From Euclidia mi (lineage: Eukaryota; Arthropoda; Insecta; Lepidoptera; Erebidae): a stretch of DNA of 64,000 nt. Below are positions 21,378 through 33,385 of this stretch, in pieces. The stretch is taken from contig OX123186.2 in assembly GCA_944739405.2 (NCBI GenBank), positions 93,385,727 through 93,449,726 on the forward strand, in the 5' to 3' direction. The stretch's first letter is position 1, and each line of letters opens with the position of its first letter. The notes under the pieces are model-generated. The model was not told the DNA's origin, did not search any database, and worked only from the letters and a program-made list of their open reading frames with translations. A program made the translations under genes and the position numbers.

Positions 21378-24300
21378 AATACAGTACAAGATGTTTCATT
21401 GTTAATGTAACAGGTCTATCTATATCGGAAAAATATTTACAAATATAATAAATAAAGGTAAAGATTGTGACCTTTACTTTTATTTATTTTGTTATAAATA
21501 AATTGCTGCGAATCAACTCATGACTACGGCTGGTGTATCCCATGCCGAAAAGTCGATGCTAACATAAAGTACGTGTTTCACCTCAACTTTGAAATTACGC
21601 GATATAGACATTACAGTGTTCTGTGGCGCGTGTTGGGAGAGGCCCATATCCGGCAGTGGATTACGATAGGCTGATTGATTGCTTGGTTGATCGACAGACA
21701 TTACGCGTTCATCATCATCATCAGCCTACAAGAGTCCACTGCTGGATATAGGCCTCTCCAATGGCACGCCACTGAGCCAGATTTTCGGCTTTTCGTGTCC
21801 AGCCGCTGCCAGCCACTTTGCGTAGGTAAGTATATCGTCACTCCACCTAGCCGGAGGGCGTTCTAAGGCAAACGTGGACGGCCTTGGCAAACGTAGTGAC
21901 GTTTGCCAAGGCGCGGTCTCCACTCTAGAACACGACTACTCCAACGGTTATCGGTTCTTCGACAAATGTGGCCGGCCCACTGCCACTTCAGCTGGTATTC
22001 GCTCGTTTTCCATAAATTCATTTGCACTAATATTGTTTGCCAATATCATCCGCGATCATAATATATACTTGCACTATTATCATTTATACTAATAACGTTT
22101 GCCTTAACAACTCAACAGTGATAACTTTTATTTGCCATAAAATGACTTTCTATAACAACATATATCATAATAATTAGTTTCCATAAGTAACACATCTCAT
22201 AATCGACTCTTGACATAATCAAAATTTGATATAATTATGAAAATAATTCATAATATTGTTAGATCGAAATTAATTATCGTTAACACCCCGACTCAGTGCA
22301 ATCGGACTCGGATAGGTTAGGTTAGGTTAGGGTTCTCTTTTGACCCTTAACCCAAAAATAGATGCCCTGCAAAGCAGGGCTCCGTCAACTTAGTCCACAT
22401 TCTTCACACTAGTTTAATAAACTGAAATTAATTATCGTTAAGGCGCCGAGTACAGCTACTGAGATGAGCTGTTGCTGTCACTGTCGGGTTGTATACATAA
22501 GAAAGAGAAGGGCGACGACGACGGGACGTTCAGAACTTTAAAAAAACATGAAATAAATTAATTACAGAAAATGTATTGATTGGTTTAAAAAAATAAAACA
22601 GTATTTCGTTAGTATATTGCTTGTTGAATAATTTGTCAAAAAATCAGAATGATTGTATGTATTTTAATATGGTTTTTACTCGTTAAAATATTTTTTTAGA
22701 GCTATCTTTGCTAAGGCTAAGGCGGGAGCTCCGCTTCGCTTCGCTCCCGCCTTAGCCTTCGTGGTTTTTTTATCAAGCCACCCAGAAGTAGGAGCCCCGA
22801 GCTTAGTTAATAGACGCCATATGAGGTTTAGTTTTAGGTTTAATTGTGTACTAAATTATCTTTATTTATATTATGGTGAATAAAAGTTATGGAAAATGGC
22901 ATTATTGAAAACGAAAATTATAGCAAATACATGTATGGATGTAAATAATTATGACCCTTGATCGATTATGACCAATGGAATTAGTGAAAGCCATTTTATG
23001 TCATTTCACGATTATGGCAACTGAAGCGTTATTTCTAATGAAATTATGGCAAATACCAGTATGGCATATGAAATTATGGCATTTTCAATTATGGCAAACA
23101 TTAGTAAACCACTTCAGCTAGCTAGTTCTTTGAGCTATATCGATTACCTTGGTGCTCTGTCGGATCACTTCATTACGAATTCGACCCTTCAGAGAAACTT
23201 TGAGCATAGCCCTCTCCATAGCTCGCTGAGCGACCTTAAATTGGTGGACCAGTCACACCGTCAGCGTCAGTGTCCACGTCTCGCGTTAGGTGTTACATAA
23301 ATAGTAACTGTGTGCACAAGTGCCAAAAGTTTATATTCAGTACAAAATGTGTTGAGAGTAATTATATTAATATAATTATATTCTTGTCATCGTGGCTAGG
23401 ATTATTGATTTGTATATTGGTGTACAAATGTTAATCTTAGTTACAAATATTTTATTATGTTTTTCTTGTAGTGTTTTTAACATACTTAAGTAATGTTTTC
23501 TGGTTTAACGTATTTGTTTCTTTTTGTGGTTTCCGTTTATTGTTTATGCTTGTGCGAGTTGCCCACATTTAAAGACGTACATGGATGCTCCTGTTTCACC
23601 ATATCTACTTTGGGAGGCTTACCAACTGAACATAATTTATTGCTTGATAATGATATCAATAATTATTAACTATTGCATTAGTAGATAACTTACAATGAGA
23701 AACCGTTGCAACTCCTTACAAAGATATCATGTACAAACATTATACTGGCAATTAAAAAGAGTGGCCATGAGTTTTATTGCCTGTTCATTCTCGTAGTTCT
23801 ACCTATGCCTTGCAAACGTGGCAGTAAATGTAGAATCATCTAGTAATTAACTTAAATTTTTGGCGTTCATAAGCGTTGCCTTGTGGCCTAAATGAAATAA
23901 TTATTTTGACTTGTGCGGTTTTGATTTATGCTGAATTTATAGACTCACACCAAATTGAACTGTAATAATCACTGCGTTATTCATTTAGAAGTCCTTACAC
24001 TGTCTCAGTCTCAAAAGACAGTCAGTCCAGGTCGCAGTGTGTCAATTATGTGAAAACCGTAGCATCAAGTAGATTTGATTTAGACGGATGGTTAAAATCC
24101 ATCCGCTCCAAATGTCCAAACCATCGCAACATTCCTTTCCCAGTCTTATTAATCTTACAAATTGTACTACAAGTGTACCAATAGCACGTACGTCTTTAGA
24201 TGAACCAAGAAAAATGTATTTGCAGATTGAAGTTCTTGGTAGCGTTGACATTTGACAGTATTTTGTCCTGTTTATGAGTGAATATACACACACTACAATA

Positions 24301-24500
24301 ACACAAACTTAAGTAACATTTAAGGAACTCAAAGCACATTGACATGTACCTATTTTTCCAATACCTGTAGTAAAAAAATAAAGATCTTTATTCTAACTTT
24401 AATTTCTTTCCAGCCTACTTCGAAATGCTTGAAAGAGATAGATGTATATTTGTGAATGTGAGCTGATAGATTCATAGAAAGACTTTTTCTTTTATTTTAT
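21378..24500. other. Spacer with RTE piece, hairpins and telomere-like repeat
   Basis: At 21715-21870 is an RTE-type 3'-end fragment on the minus strand (LERPPARWSDDI-like). At 22305-22340 is (TTAGG)n-like sequence, next to the phrase gccctgcaaagcagggctccgt, which is inverted relative to 19199. A GC-rich hairpin is at 22727-22765 (aaggcgggagctccgcttcg). A 'tatggca' phrase recurs in 23030-23100. No supportable coding module. Confidence 0.5.
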
Positions 24501-24700
24501 NNNNNNNNNNNNNNNNNNNNNNNNNNNNNNNNNNNNNNNNNNNNNNNNNNNNNNNNNNNNNNNNNNNNNNNNNNNNNNNNNNNNNNNNNNNNNNNNNNNN
24601 NNNNNNNNNNNNNNNNNNNNNNNNNNNNNNNNNNNNNNNNNNNNNNNNNNNNNNNNNNNNNNNNNNNNNNNNNNNNNNNNNNNNNNNNNNNNNNNNNNNN
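24501..24700. other. Assembly gap
   Basis: Two hundred N; the true length is unknown. It lies in the long spacer between the modules at 21163 and 28111, so further modules could be missing here. Confidence 0.99.
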
Positions 24701-24857
24701 TAAGTCTTTGATTAATGATTATTTAAACATTAATCAAAGATCATATTATCCAATAATTATTTAAATATAATTAGATTAAGTCTTAAAATAATTAAAAAGA
24801 ACTAATTAATATACATATAGTTACAAGTGAAAAATCAAAAAAAATAAAAATTAAAAT

Positions 24858-26400
24858 TTAGAAGGCGTCATTAAACTCATCGCAGTCAATTGGAAGCCTG
24901 CCCAGAAGACTGGCAGCATTGCCTCGTTGTATGGCTATACTTATTTTTTGAGCCAAATATGTGCCAGCCCTCTGGTCACGCGAGGCGTCTATGAGTCTCT
25001 TTGCGAGATCTCTAAAAAGTGATCGCGCACTTGGATCCCATGGCCCCAATGTTTCGACCCCAAACGGCTCAAATACATAATCTCCTATTAGATTTACATA
25101 TTTGCGCCGTTTGAGGGTCTCCGCTGTAGCAGCAGCAACGCCCGGATAACCTGCTGTGCTGGGAAGATGAGATGGCGCAAGGGTATCGATACATGTTTCG
25201 TCCCATACCAAAGGCCTAACCAGCTTCCTCGGCAGTAACGACATCCCGTCTGGTCTTTTGCCATCGTCGCGTGCCAAGCCTTGAGGTTCAAGTTGGGCTG
25301 GAACGCCAGTTGTGGCAAGAGCACGGCGCAGTATGTCATTGAGGTTGGAGTGTCGTGAAATACGACCCGCGCTCCTGCTGCATGACAGGCCATGGTGACC
25401 AAGGCTATCGACAGCCTCTCCACAGTGACAATGATGCGGAGAGACACATGACGCACCTAAACGGAGGCAAGTAGCGAAGCGAAAGGTCGTATCGTCTAAC
25501 ATGGTACCTATATTGGAGGTACCTACAGTGCCTGGAGCCAGAGGCCCGATTCTCATTCTCCCACAGCCAGCAGGCGAGCACGCTCTGCAGTTTTGGACGA
25601 TGTATTGAGAAGGTTTTCTCGTACCATGCTGCAAAGCGGCCCATCCCATTGCCTCTGGGAGGATAAGTTTCGGGGTAACTCAGTTCCTAGACAAGCATTT
25701 CTCCAAGCGTTCAAGGCATCGGTCTTAAACTGCGCCTCAGAATCAACCAGTGTGGGAGCTAAAATTTTCCTAGTCAATTCTGCAGTGCTGTGGACCGATG
25801 ACAAGAACGCTGGCAGGCTTACTTCGGTAATTTTGCGAACGCCGAGGCCGCCCAAGCGCACAGGTAAGGACGCCTGTAGCCACACCGGGTCATTCCGGGT
25901 CACATTCAAAATTTTACTCAGGGTATTCTGTATAATTTTGTCAATTTGAATGAGTGGAGTTGGATTTTTCCAAAAAGGTGAACACCGTAATGCGTGCGTA
26001 AATTTACGGACAAAAAGACAATATCGAATAATAGTGAAAGCCGAATGAAGGTATATTAATTTTGAGTAGCCTGTCAGAAATTTCACTAACATTTTGAATT
26101 TTTTGCTGTATAAAGGAATCAAAACCGTCGTCTAAAATTGGGGACCCCAGGCGGCGAAGAGGACTTTTTTCAACTTGAGTGATATTGGGAGCCAAATATT
26201 GAAATTTTGAAAGAATAGAGGATTTATCTAAATTGTCATTAATAAAAATTTCGCATTTTTTTGTATTCAGTTTGTAAATTTGATTTCAGAAGTGCTAGAT
26301 CTTGGTACACAGACTCTACGTCACCGCCTAATTTTGAATTTAGTTGGATTACAACTGGATGGATGGCCAAAGAAAGATCTAGTTTCTCCTCTTGGCTACG
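24858..26400 (-). mobile_element. Non-LTR retrotransposon relic: RT thumb and C-terminal domain
   Basis: Minus strand, at least two frames. At 26122-25553 is an RT thumb-like segment (DKIIQNTLSKIL, DPVWLQASLPVRLGGLGVR). At 25649-24858 a 263-codon frame carries a Cys/His cluster (HHCHCGEAVDSLGHHGLSC), DDGKRPDGMSLLP and VWDETCIDTLAPSHL. The latter motifs are known from an invertebrate LINE lineage that I cannot name with certainty. It is 5'-truncated near 26400 and frameshifted around 25600. A smaller relative is at 31730-31960. Confidence 0.75.
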
Positions 26401-28110
26401 TCGCGGTATGTTTGACTAGATGTAGATTGATCTGTAATAAAGATAGTTTTATTGATAAGTATAATACATGTTACACAATGCATAATGAGTTACAGATATA
26501 AAAACAGCCTGCGTCGTCTATATGTTCCATCTAAACAAAGTATTAACTAAAAGGTCACCAAGACAACAAGAAATCAAATAATACAATCCACCTCCTCCAA
26601 TATCGTTTTCATTTACGGCGGTAAAAAAATATCGCAGAAATGCTTATTAAATGGCTTTAAGTAGTTTTAACCCGTAAAATAACGTTTAAAATAAAATTAC
26701 ACAGTATTAAAAAGCTGCTAATCAGATTCGTGGTTCAATGAGTCAGATTCATGGTACTGGGAACACGAATCTGATGCCACAAATCTGATGAATTTTTTTT
26801 AATTCCTAAATAACTATTTACAGTAAAACATTATCGTAATTCAAGAACTCTTATGGCAATCTTACCTATTCAGACTATTATTACAATAAATAAGAACTGT
26901 TGAGAATCCTATGAATCATTAAAACATAGTAGCCACGAATCTTACCTACGTAGGTAAAAAAAATATTGACGAAATTATTACGTACCCCTGCTGTCGCGTA
27001 TGTGCCATCGAGAATCATGTGTGGTTCCCTCAGCCGTCGCTTGCTGACTGGTGATGCGCGTGAATACAAATAAGATGCCGAAAGTCATTCAATAGTCGAA
27101 TTATTGAGGGTTGAATCACGCGTTCACACGAGTGCCAAAATCGTGTGACCGATACATTTTATATGAAATCTCTTAAATATTATAACATTTATATAAGTCC
27201 ATATTTATTTCGAAAACTACTACCCGGGACAAATATTTTAAGGTATAATACATAGCAATTCGTAAAGGGAATATAAAATTATACACGATTGTTTGAATTA
27301 CACAATGAGTGTGACATGCGGAGAACAGCAATATTGTCCCCGTTTTCAGTCTTTGGATTTAGATATCGGCTATTTATTGTTGGTCGATATCAGTAAAACT
27401 GTTTTCTTGGTTGCCGTATTACATAAAGAAACATATAAAAAATAGTTTAAAGCCATAACTTCAATAACTATTGACATACTGCCGTGTGACCACCAAAATC
27501 GAGGCCTTGAAGAATGACCCATGTAATGGATAATAAATACCGTTGGAAAACAAACAAAATTATCGGAGTTTTGTCCCTTTTTGCTGTGAAATAATAGTTA
27601 GAATTTCGTGCTAGTTTTGGAAATTCATTGAACATTCATTCACTTTCCTAGCTATTTCAATGTAGCCATATCTTGTGGTTGTATCGTCTATTCGATTTTT
27701 CGAACAAAATATCTTTATCGCCATAACATAAAACTCTGCAACAGGATCCGATATAAATCTTAATAGAATAATCCAAATATATTGACGAATACACAATTTG
27801 CGATTGCCGTTTTTAGCCTAAGACAAATAGGCACACAAATTGGACAAGTCTTGCCAACTGGCATCCCTTTAAGAACCAGTTACTGATGCTGTAGTCGGCT
27901 ATCTGCGTACCCGCTATCATCACCAGAACGGAGAGCTAGATTTCTTCTTTCGTTCGTTCGTCATCTCATACAATGGGTGATGAAGAAGTTTTGTAAAGCT
28001 ATATGTAGGTAAACTTGCTGGCGCCATTAATATTGCAATTTTTATCAAAGAATATGATGCTAAATATGTTGTACTTGTTGGATTTGTTTAAAACGGTATT
28101 CTTTTTACAG
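26400..28110. other. Spacer, nothing recognised
   Basis: Mixed AT-rich sequence. The 60-80-codon frames here have no domain similarity that I can see. Confidence 0.5.
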
Positions 28111-28352
28111 GTGCAGTACAATACGTATATTCTAAGAATGGGAATAGGTTGATCTTGACTCCATCAGGATACACATATTGCTTCAATAGGATGTGTAAGA
28201 GTAAGACTACTCGATGGCTTTGTGCTACTCATCATTCGAGAGGATGCAGAGCTACCATCACTACATTCGATGACTATATTATTAGAGAAGGGAATATGCA
28301 TAATCATATGCCGAACAGAGTCTTTGAAAACTGCGATTTCAGTTTTAAATAA
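28111..28352 (+). CDS. mod(mdg4): mod(mdg4)-like alternative 3' exon 10, FLYWCH finger
   Basis: An 80-residue module after attctttttacag, shared phase ([G]GT). It reads VYSKNGNRLILTPSGYTY, RWLCATHHSRGC, then GNMHNHMP and a 12-residue tail ending FSFK. It founds the WLCATH subgroup with the modules at 28971, 30125 and 39803 (VYSK-x-GxxLxL and THxSxGCRA). The hexamer AATAAA at 28348-28353 overlaps the stop codon itself, so any 3' UTR using it would be extremely short. Confidence 0.87.
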
Positions 28353-28970
28353 ATTATTATGCATTCGATTTATTTGTACAATTGTTGTTTATGTACTCAT
28401 CAGTATAAGTACGGTAATATTATACAATATAGATAACATTACCGTGCCATAAATCTATGCGAGTGAGGAACTAGGTGCACCACTTTGTTTGCACTCTAAT
28501 CCCATTAAGTATATATTTTCCTAGGACTCTACCATCAGAATTATAAAATGTATTATGTGACATTTTTTCAATAAGCTCATGGGACTTTTAATTTGCAGAT
28601 CTTTTTTTTTTCTTATTGACTATTTATTTAGGTACTTAAGTTAACTAATGAGTTAAACCTGTCCAGCTGCCATATTCTTAATCAAAGTTATAGCAACAAA
28701 TATGAAGACAACCATAACGACTAACCTTTAGACAGATTTGTCCCAAATAGGTCAAAATTAACCAGACTGCTGGCAAACATTTTTAGAACCCTATAGGTTG
28801 TTACTTTATTTATATTTTTGTTACTTCTCTAAACAAATCTTATGCAAGTTTGGAGAAGAAACTGATGGTTACAATAACACAAATGTCTTAGCATCTCCAA
28901 TAGCTTGCTTAGATCTTACGTCATATTACAACATCCTAAAATAATTTACTAACATAACATCTCTTTACAG

Positions 28971-29128
28971 AAATAGGAAGCTTCGTATATTCAAAACGAG
29001 GAAGCAAATTGATCCTCAGATCATCTGGCTACACATACTATTACCAAAGAACTTATATACACGAACATGAACCAAAGTTGAACTGGTATTATGAGAAACC
29101 AGAAACTAATCATCAGTTCTGTGTTTAA
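28971..29128 (+). CDS. FLYWCH 3' exon 11 with in-frame deletion of the finger core
   Basis: The acceptor ctctttacag and phase ([G]AA) are intact. It encodes 52 residues: VYSKRGSKLILRSSGYTY, then YYQRTY joined directly to IHEHEPKLNWYYEKP and a short tail. Against the module at 30125, 33 codons (99 bp) are missing, taking W-x-C and the second Cys and leaving only the H-x-H. The frame stays open to the normal stop and AATAAA lies at 29481-29486. It could yield a BTB protein with no zinc finger, or it may be a decaying exon. Confidence 0.8.
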
Positions 29129-30124
29129 TGAACGATTTTGCCCTTTTCCGACGTTTCGACTGGTTTGCGTTGGTCGTGGCCATTGTACAACCGACTGTGA
29201 CACACAAATCATGTAAGCTCGTCGAAACGTTATTGAATACAGAGGTATTAGTACTGCAACCGTTACATATATGATTATTCTGTAATAAGTATTAAAATAT
29301 AATATATGCCATGTACTGATCTAAATTATTATTTCCTATTATGCATTATATACGGCATTTAAGCAGGGGACTACGGCAGGCTGATGACGATAATGATGAT
29401 GATGATTCTTCATTTAGTCATGAAACTTTATTGTTGTGTTATTAATGTTATTATTTATGTGTTGATTAAACAATAGTGATAATAAATATACCTACTAGAC
29501 CGATGATATGTGTTTGAGATCTGAAATATTTGGGCATTGAGTATCTGGGACATATTATTTCAACCAGTCTGTTTCGATATACTGTACCCGTCATTCGAAG
29601 TCAATAAATTCGTCCTATATACGGTATAGCATTTCACCATGACAAGCTTTTGACGTGTCACAAACTTGGATGCTATTTTATAAATAGTTTTGAAAATGCA
29701 CCACTTTTGAAATTCGGCGGAGACAGCGCTCTTTGCATATAATTTAAGACAAGCTTTCATGGACTTTAATACAACAGTCATGTTTATTTCACATGATAGA
29801 GCGAGTGTACGATGATGGCATCATGTCCTAACAACATTGTATCCAAACTTTCATGGTCTTCCTCACTTGCATCTTATGCTGAATCCGCTGCGATTTTTCA
29901 CGGTGGAAAACCATTTGTGGACCTGATTCTAATCTACTGGACTCTAATTTGAATTTGTTGCTTATAAAAATGGTTGTCTCGTATGGGGCTCGTATCCACA
30001 ACACTCCGTGCAATTCAAACAGCGAGGCGACCGTATAAACTACCACACTAAACGTGCATAAATTATTGTAACCCTTTATCCGATTTTACTGTATCATACT
30101 GATCATATTCTGATTGTTTTACAG
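29129..30124. other. 3' flank of exon 11 and spacer
   Basis: Contains a gatgatgatg-type SINE/LINE tail at about 29380-29410 and the poly(A) signal at 29481. The minus-strand frames at 29560-30046 have no recognisable domain. Confidence 0.45.
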
Positions 30125-30381
30125 AAGTTGGAACATTCGTCTATTCGAAACGAGGAAGCAAATTGATTCTGACTTCATCTGGATACACATACTATTACCA
30201 AAGAGTATATAAGAATAACAAAATGCGATGGCTCTGTGCCACTCACCAATCAAAAGGATGTCGGGCTGACATGATCACTTATGAGAACCTCATAGTAAAA
30301 GAAAGAAATATTCACAATCATGAGCCTAAGGTTAACTGGTATAGCCAGAAACCGGCAGCTTACCACAAGTTCTGCAGTTAA
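30125..30381 (+). CDS. mod(mdg4): mod(mdg4)-like alternative 3' exon 12, FLYWCH finger
   Basis: An 85-residue module after ctgattgttttacag, shared phase ([G]AA). It reads FVYSKRGSKLILTSSGYTY, RWLCATHQSKGC and NIHNHEPKVNWYSQKP, ending KFCS. It is the intact sister of the deleted module at 28971: they share the lead, the SGYTYYYQR box, the EPKxNW tail and even 3'-flank phrases (agtcatgaaacttta...). AATAAA is at 30659-30664. The VNW-x-x-QKP tail also matches the module at 39803, so these three share a recent ancestor. Confidence 0.88.
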
Positions 30382-30909
30382 TATTATGGAAACAGTGCAT
30401 TATATGAATCAACGAGCCACAATCGTGTGAAATATTTCCTTCTTATCCTAACGTTTCAGCCTCAGTTACACTAGTCGTGGTCACAACATTACTAAATGAC
30501 TTTCGAAATGCTTATGTTTTAAGCATTGCAGGTATCACCTTCATTACCTAAAAACATAAATAATAGTTTATCATTTACTTATCTTACAAGTAAGTTAATG
30601 ATTGCATTTAGTCATGAAACTTATAGTTATTATTTATATCTTGTTTAAAACAGATCATAATAAATGTTTTACACTGAAGAGATGTCTTAAAAATCCGAAA
30701 TATTCAGGCCCTAATATGATTTACCACCACGATGATGTCTGAAGGTAATAAGCAATCAAACGACTAAGATTTTCAAGACTTTAGAATCTTACAATAATTC
30801 CACGATGTTTTGACATTCAAAGTACTTAATGTTTAGTACCTTAATGTTTATCAGAAGTCTTCTTGCTCTCATTTATTATTGAAGAAATGGACCTAATTTA
30901 TGATTATTA

Positions 30910-31112
30910 TCTGAATATATAAAATCCTTGCGTTTACTGACTGACAGACACGCTACAGCCGAAACTATTGGGTACAGGAAGCTGAAATTTGGCATGTAAA
31001 TACACAAAATGTAAATACATAAACTAAGAAGGGATTTCCCGAAATTCCTACGGGATCGACCAAATCGGGTAAATAAAAAAAGATGCAGGCGTAACTGCTG
31101 GCGTCCTCTAGT
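30910..31112 (+). mobile_element. Helitron-like 200-bp repeat, copy 1
   Basis: Starts TC (tctgaatatataaaatcctt), ends gcgtcctCTAGT, and sits between A and T, as expected for Helitron insertion. Internal phrases gacacgctacagccgaaact and gctgaaatttggcatgta are shared with the copies at 39324-39530 (minus) and 57830-58039 (plus). Confidence 0.65.
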
Positions 31113-31375
31113 TCATATTATATTAGCAAAATAAAAACTGCTTTAGTTAGAACATTCTATCTAGATACAACATTAAGTAATTTGAAATGTATTTGTATCT
31201 TTATGTAATGACAATATTATTAAAATACATGCTGTTACCACTCGAGTCTTTCATTGTAATAATATGTAGGTAGTAAGAAATATATAAAGCCCTAGTTAAT
31301 ATCTTACTATTAAAGTAAAAATTGCTGGTAGGTATAAACCATTTGTACAAGTATTAGCATATACTCAATTTACAG

Positions 31376-31704
31376 TTGAAGCAAATTACGTGTTTTCTCA
31401 CCGAGGGAACAAAATGCTCTTAGTATCAGGGTATAAGTTCTACCGGCAGCGTCAAGTGAAAAACAAAGTCAGATGGCTGTGCTCCACACACTACGGCAAA
31501 GGATGCAAGGCAACGGTCTACACGCTCGGTGACAACATCGTCCAAATGAAAAACGAACACAACCATATGCCATCGGAACAACAGTATGCATCATCTGCTT
31601 TAGATATATCACCACCTATCAAAATTGGTGGCGAATCTACGATTAGACAAGCTCCCCCAATACCAATTGGTGGACAACTACCAATGAAATACCGGTTGTT
31701 TTAA
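31376..31704 (+). CDS. mod(mdg4): mod(mdg4)-like alternative 3' exon 13, FLYWCH finger with long tail
   Basis: At 109 residues this is the longest module, after actcaatttacag, phase [G]TT. The finger reads YVFSHRGNKMLLVSGYKFY, RWLCSTHYGKGC and NEHNHMPSE. About 45 residues follow H-x-H, including two near-repeats, PPIKIGGEST and PPIPIGGQLP, giving a Pro/Gly-rich tail that no neighbour has. Its frame combines WLC with the GYKFYRQR box of the following subgroup (32856-36515), so it sits between the two in sequence as well as in position. Confidence 0.87.
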
Positions 31705-31729
31705 TTATTTTAAATAATTATGTCTTGAT

Positions 31730-31960
31730 GCTCTATGTGTTTCTCCACGTCAATGTCATTCTGGAGAAACGTAGAAAGCCTCAGAGATCTTGGTTCATCT
31801 TGCACCAAAGGGCAGTTAGAAGACGATGACATGCCCAATATAAATTTGAATGACCTAACCTGTCTTATTACCGTTGCGTCTGGCGTACCAGCTGTGCTTG
31901 AAATACAGGGCTTAGTACCGGACGACGGCAGGTGACCTGACAGTATGCCATTGTTGTCAT
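31730..31960 (+). mobile_element. Short LINE relic related to the one at 24858-25649
   Basis: The plus strand reads NLNDLTCLITVASGVPAV followed by LEIQGLVPDDGR, a TGA, then PDSMPLLS. This aligns with LNDILRRALATTGVPAQ, LEPQGLARDDGKRPDG in the minus-strand relic at 25 kb. The remainder is scrambled, so it is an old fragment in the opposite orientation. Confidence 0.6.
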
Positions 31961-32855
31961 AAAAATGTGTAGGTAGGCACGCATTTACGCGCCATGACAA
32001 ATTCCAACCACGATCGGCCATTTTAACGCAGCCACGAACCCTATAATCCTCAAACTTAACGCAATGAACTTTTTGAGCCATTTGTGATGGAAACCCCAGG
32101 CTGATGCAATCCGAGCATTCAAATTTTAAGTCGAGTCGAGTCGTATTTTAAAACCCTTGTGTGACGTCTCAGGTGATGGGCTGGTTTATTCTTCGCTCTA
32201 AGAAGCCGGACTTCTGGAGACAATATACGATGACAGCGGACCTAAACCTAATACGATATAAAATACTACAAATATAATATTAGCTAATATTTTAATGGTG
32301 TAGATATTAATTTATGTAGTGTTAGTTGTAAGTAGATTATGGTAAAATGTTCTGTCAAATGTGTTTAGACTAGAAAACGGACGTCAACGCAAAATCCTTG
32401 GATGCAACCGAGATAACGTTAGGATGATGATGAGTAGAATAATATTATAGATCGTATATAAATATTGATAACATGATTGTGTAAGAGAGAAAAAGTTTAT
32501 CTACTTCTAAAAAATAACTATACACCTATATATGTGCAATTTAATTGCTTTGTATCTGTATCGAAATACTCATGCTTACTTTAACTAGTTACTAATTGTT
32601 AAAATATTATTCATCTAATATATAACCTAAGTGTGAAGTCAAAATATTTCTTTTTTATCAAACCTGTCCTGCCGCACTTTGCGGAAACTCTTCCAAAACG
32701 TTAAGTTTGATTTAGAGCAATTGGTAAATATTATTTCCCCAACGGCATTAGATGTCTCTTTGAAACTTTTCGCGTCGTCTGAGATCCAAATTGATGGTGC
32801 CCGGAGCTAACGTAGTAGGAATATTTATGGTATTAATTTTTTTATATGTTTACAG

Positions 32856-33130
32856 GTAACGCGCATTTCATATGTTCGCAACGAGGCAAACAAATGCTTC
32901 TTCTGAATGGATACAAATTCTACCGGCACCGCTCTCTGAAGAAGAAAGATGGAAGGTGGAGGTCAAGATGGATGTGTACATTACATTGCAGTAAGGGATG
33001 CAAAGCCTATGCTTGGACGACAGAAGATAATAAAATCATAAAAGCTGACTGTAACCATAATCATACACCTTCAGGAGAAATGCTGTGCACTCCTACTGTC
33101 TTGGATATCCTCTCATCCGTTAGTAAGTAA
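32856..33130 (+). CDS. mod(mdg4): mod(mdg4)-like alternative 3' exon 14, FLYWCH finger
   Basis: A 91-residue module after ttatatgtttacag, phase [G]GT. It reads NAHFICSQRGKQMLLLNGYKFYRHR, split here by KKKDGRWRS into a long basic loop, then RWMCTLHCSKGC and CNHNHTPSGE. The tail is conserved (CTPTVLDILSSVSK). The whole module is duplicated at 35279, including loop and tail, and at 36257 in broken form. A SINE begins a few bases after the stop and would supply most of the 3' UTR. Confidence 0.88.
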
Positions 33131-33132
33131 CC

Positions 33133-33385
33133 GGACTGCCTTTGTGGTCCAGTGGGTAGCGTATGCGTTTGCTGATCGTAAGGTCCCGGTTTCGATTCTT
33201 GAGTCGGGCAAAAGTGTTAATGAGTTTTCACTAGTAGCACGGAATCTGGCAATGTGCCCGTTAACGGTAATAGGCTCGCCCCCATTACGTGGAACCCAAA
33301 ACTCATAACATGTCGAAATGTGGCTGTAATATTACACGTCTGCCTACCGCTTCGGGATACCGTGACTCCATAAAAAGAAAGTAAT
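33133..33385 (+). mobile_element. tRNA-derived SINE family B, copy 1
   Basis: The head resembles a tRNA (tggtccagtgggtagcgt as A-box side, ggtttcgattc as B box), then cgggcaaaagtgttaatgag and a body with ggctcgcccccattacgtgg and ccgcttcgggataccgtg. Other copies are at 48950-49210, 53849-54083 and 63462-63725. Confidence 0.75.
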
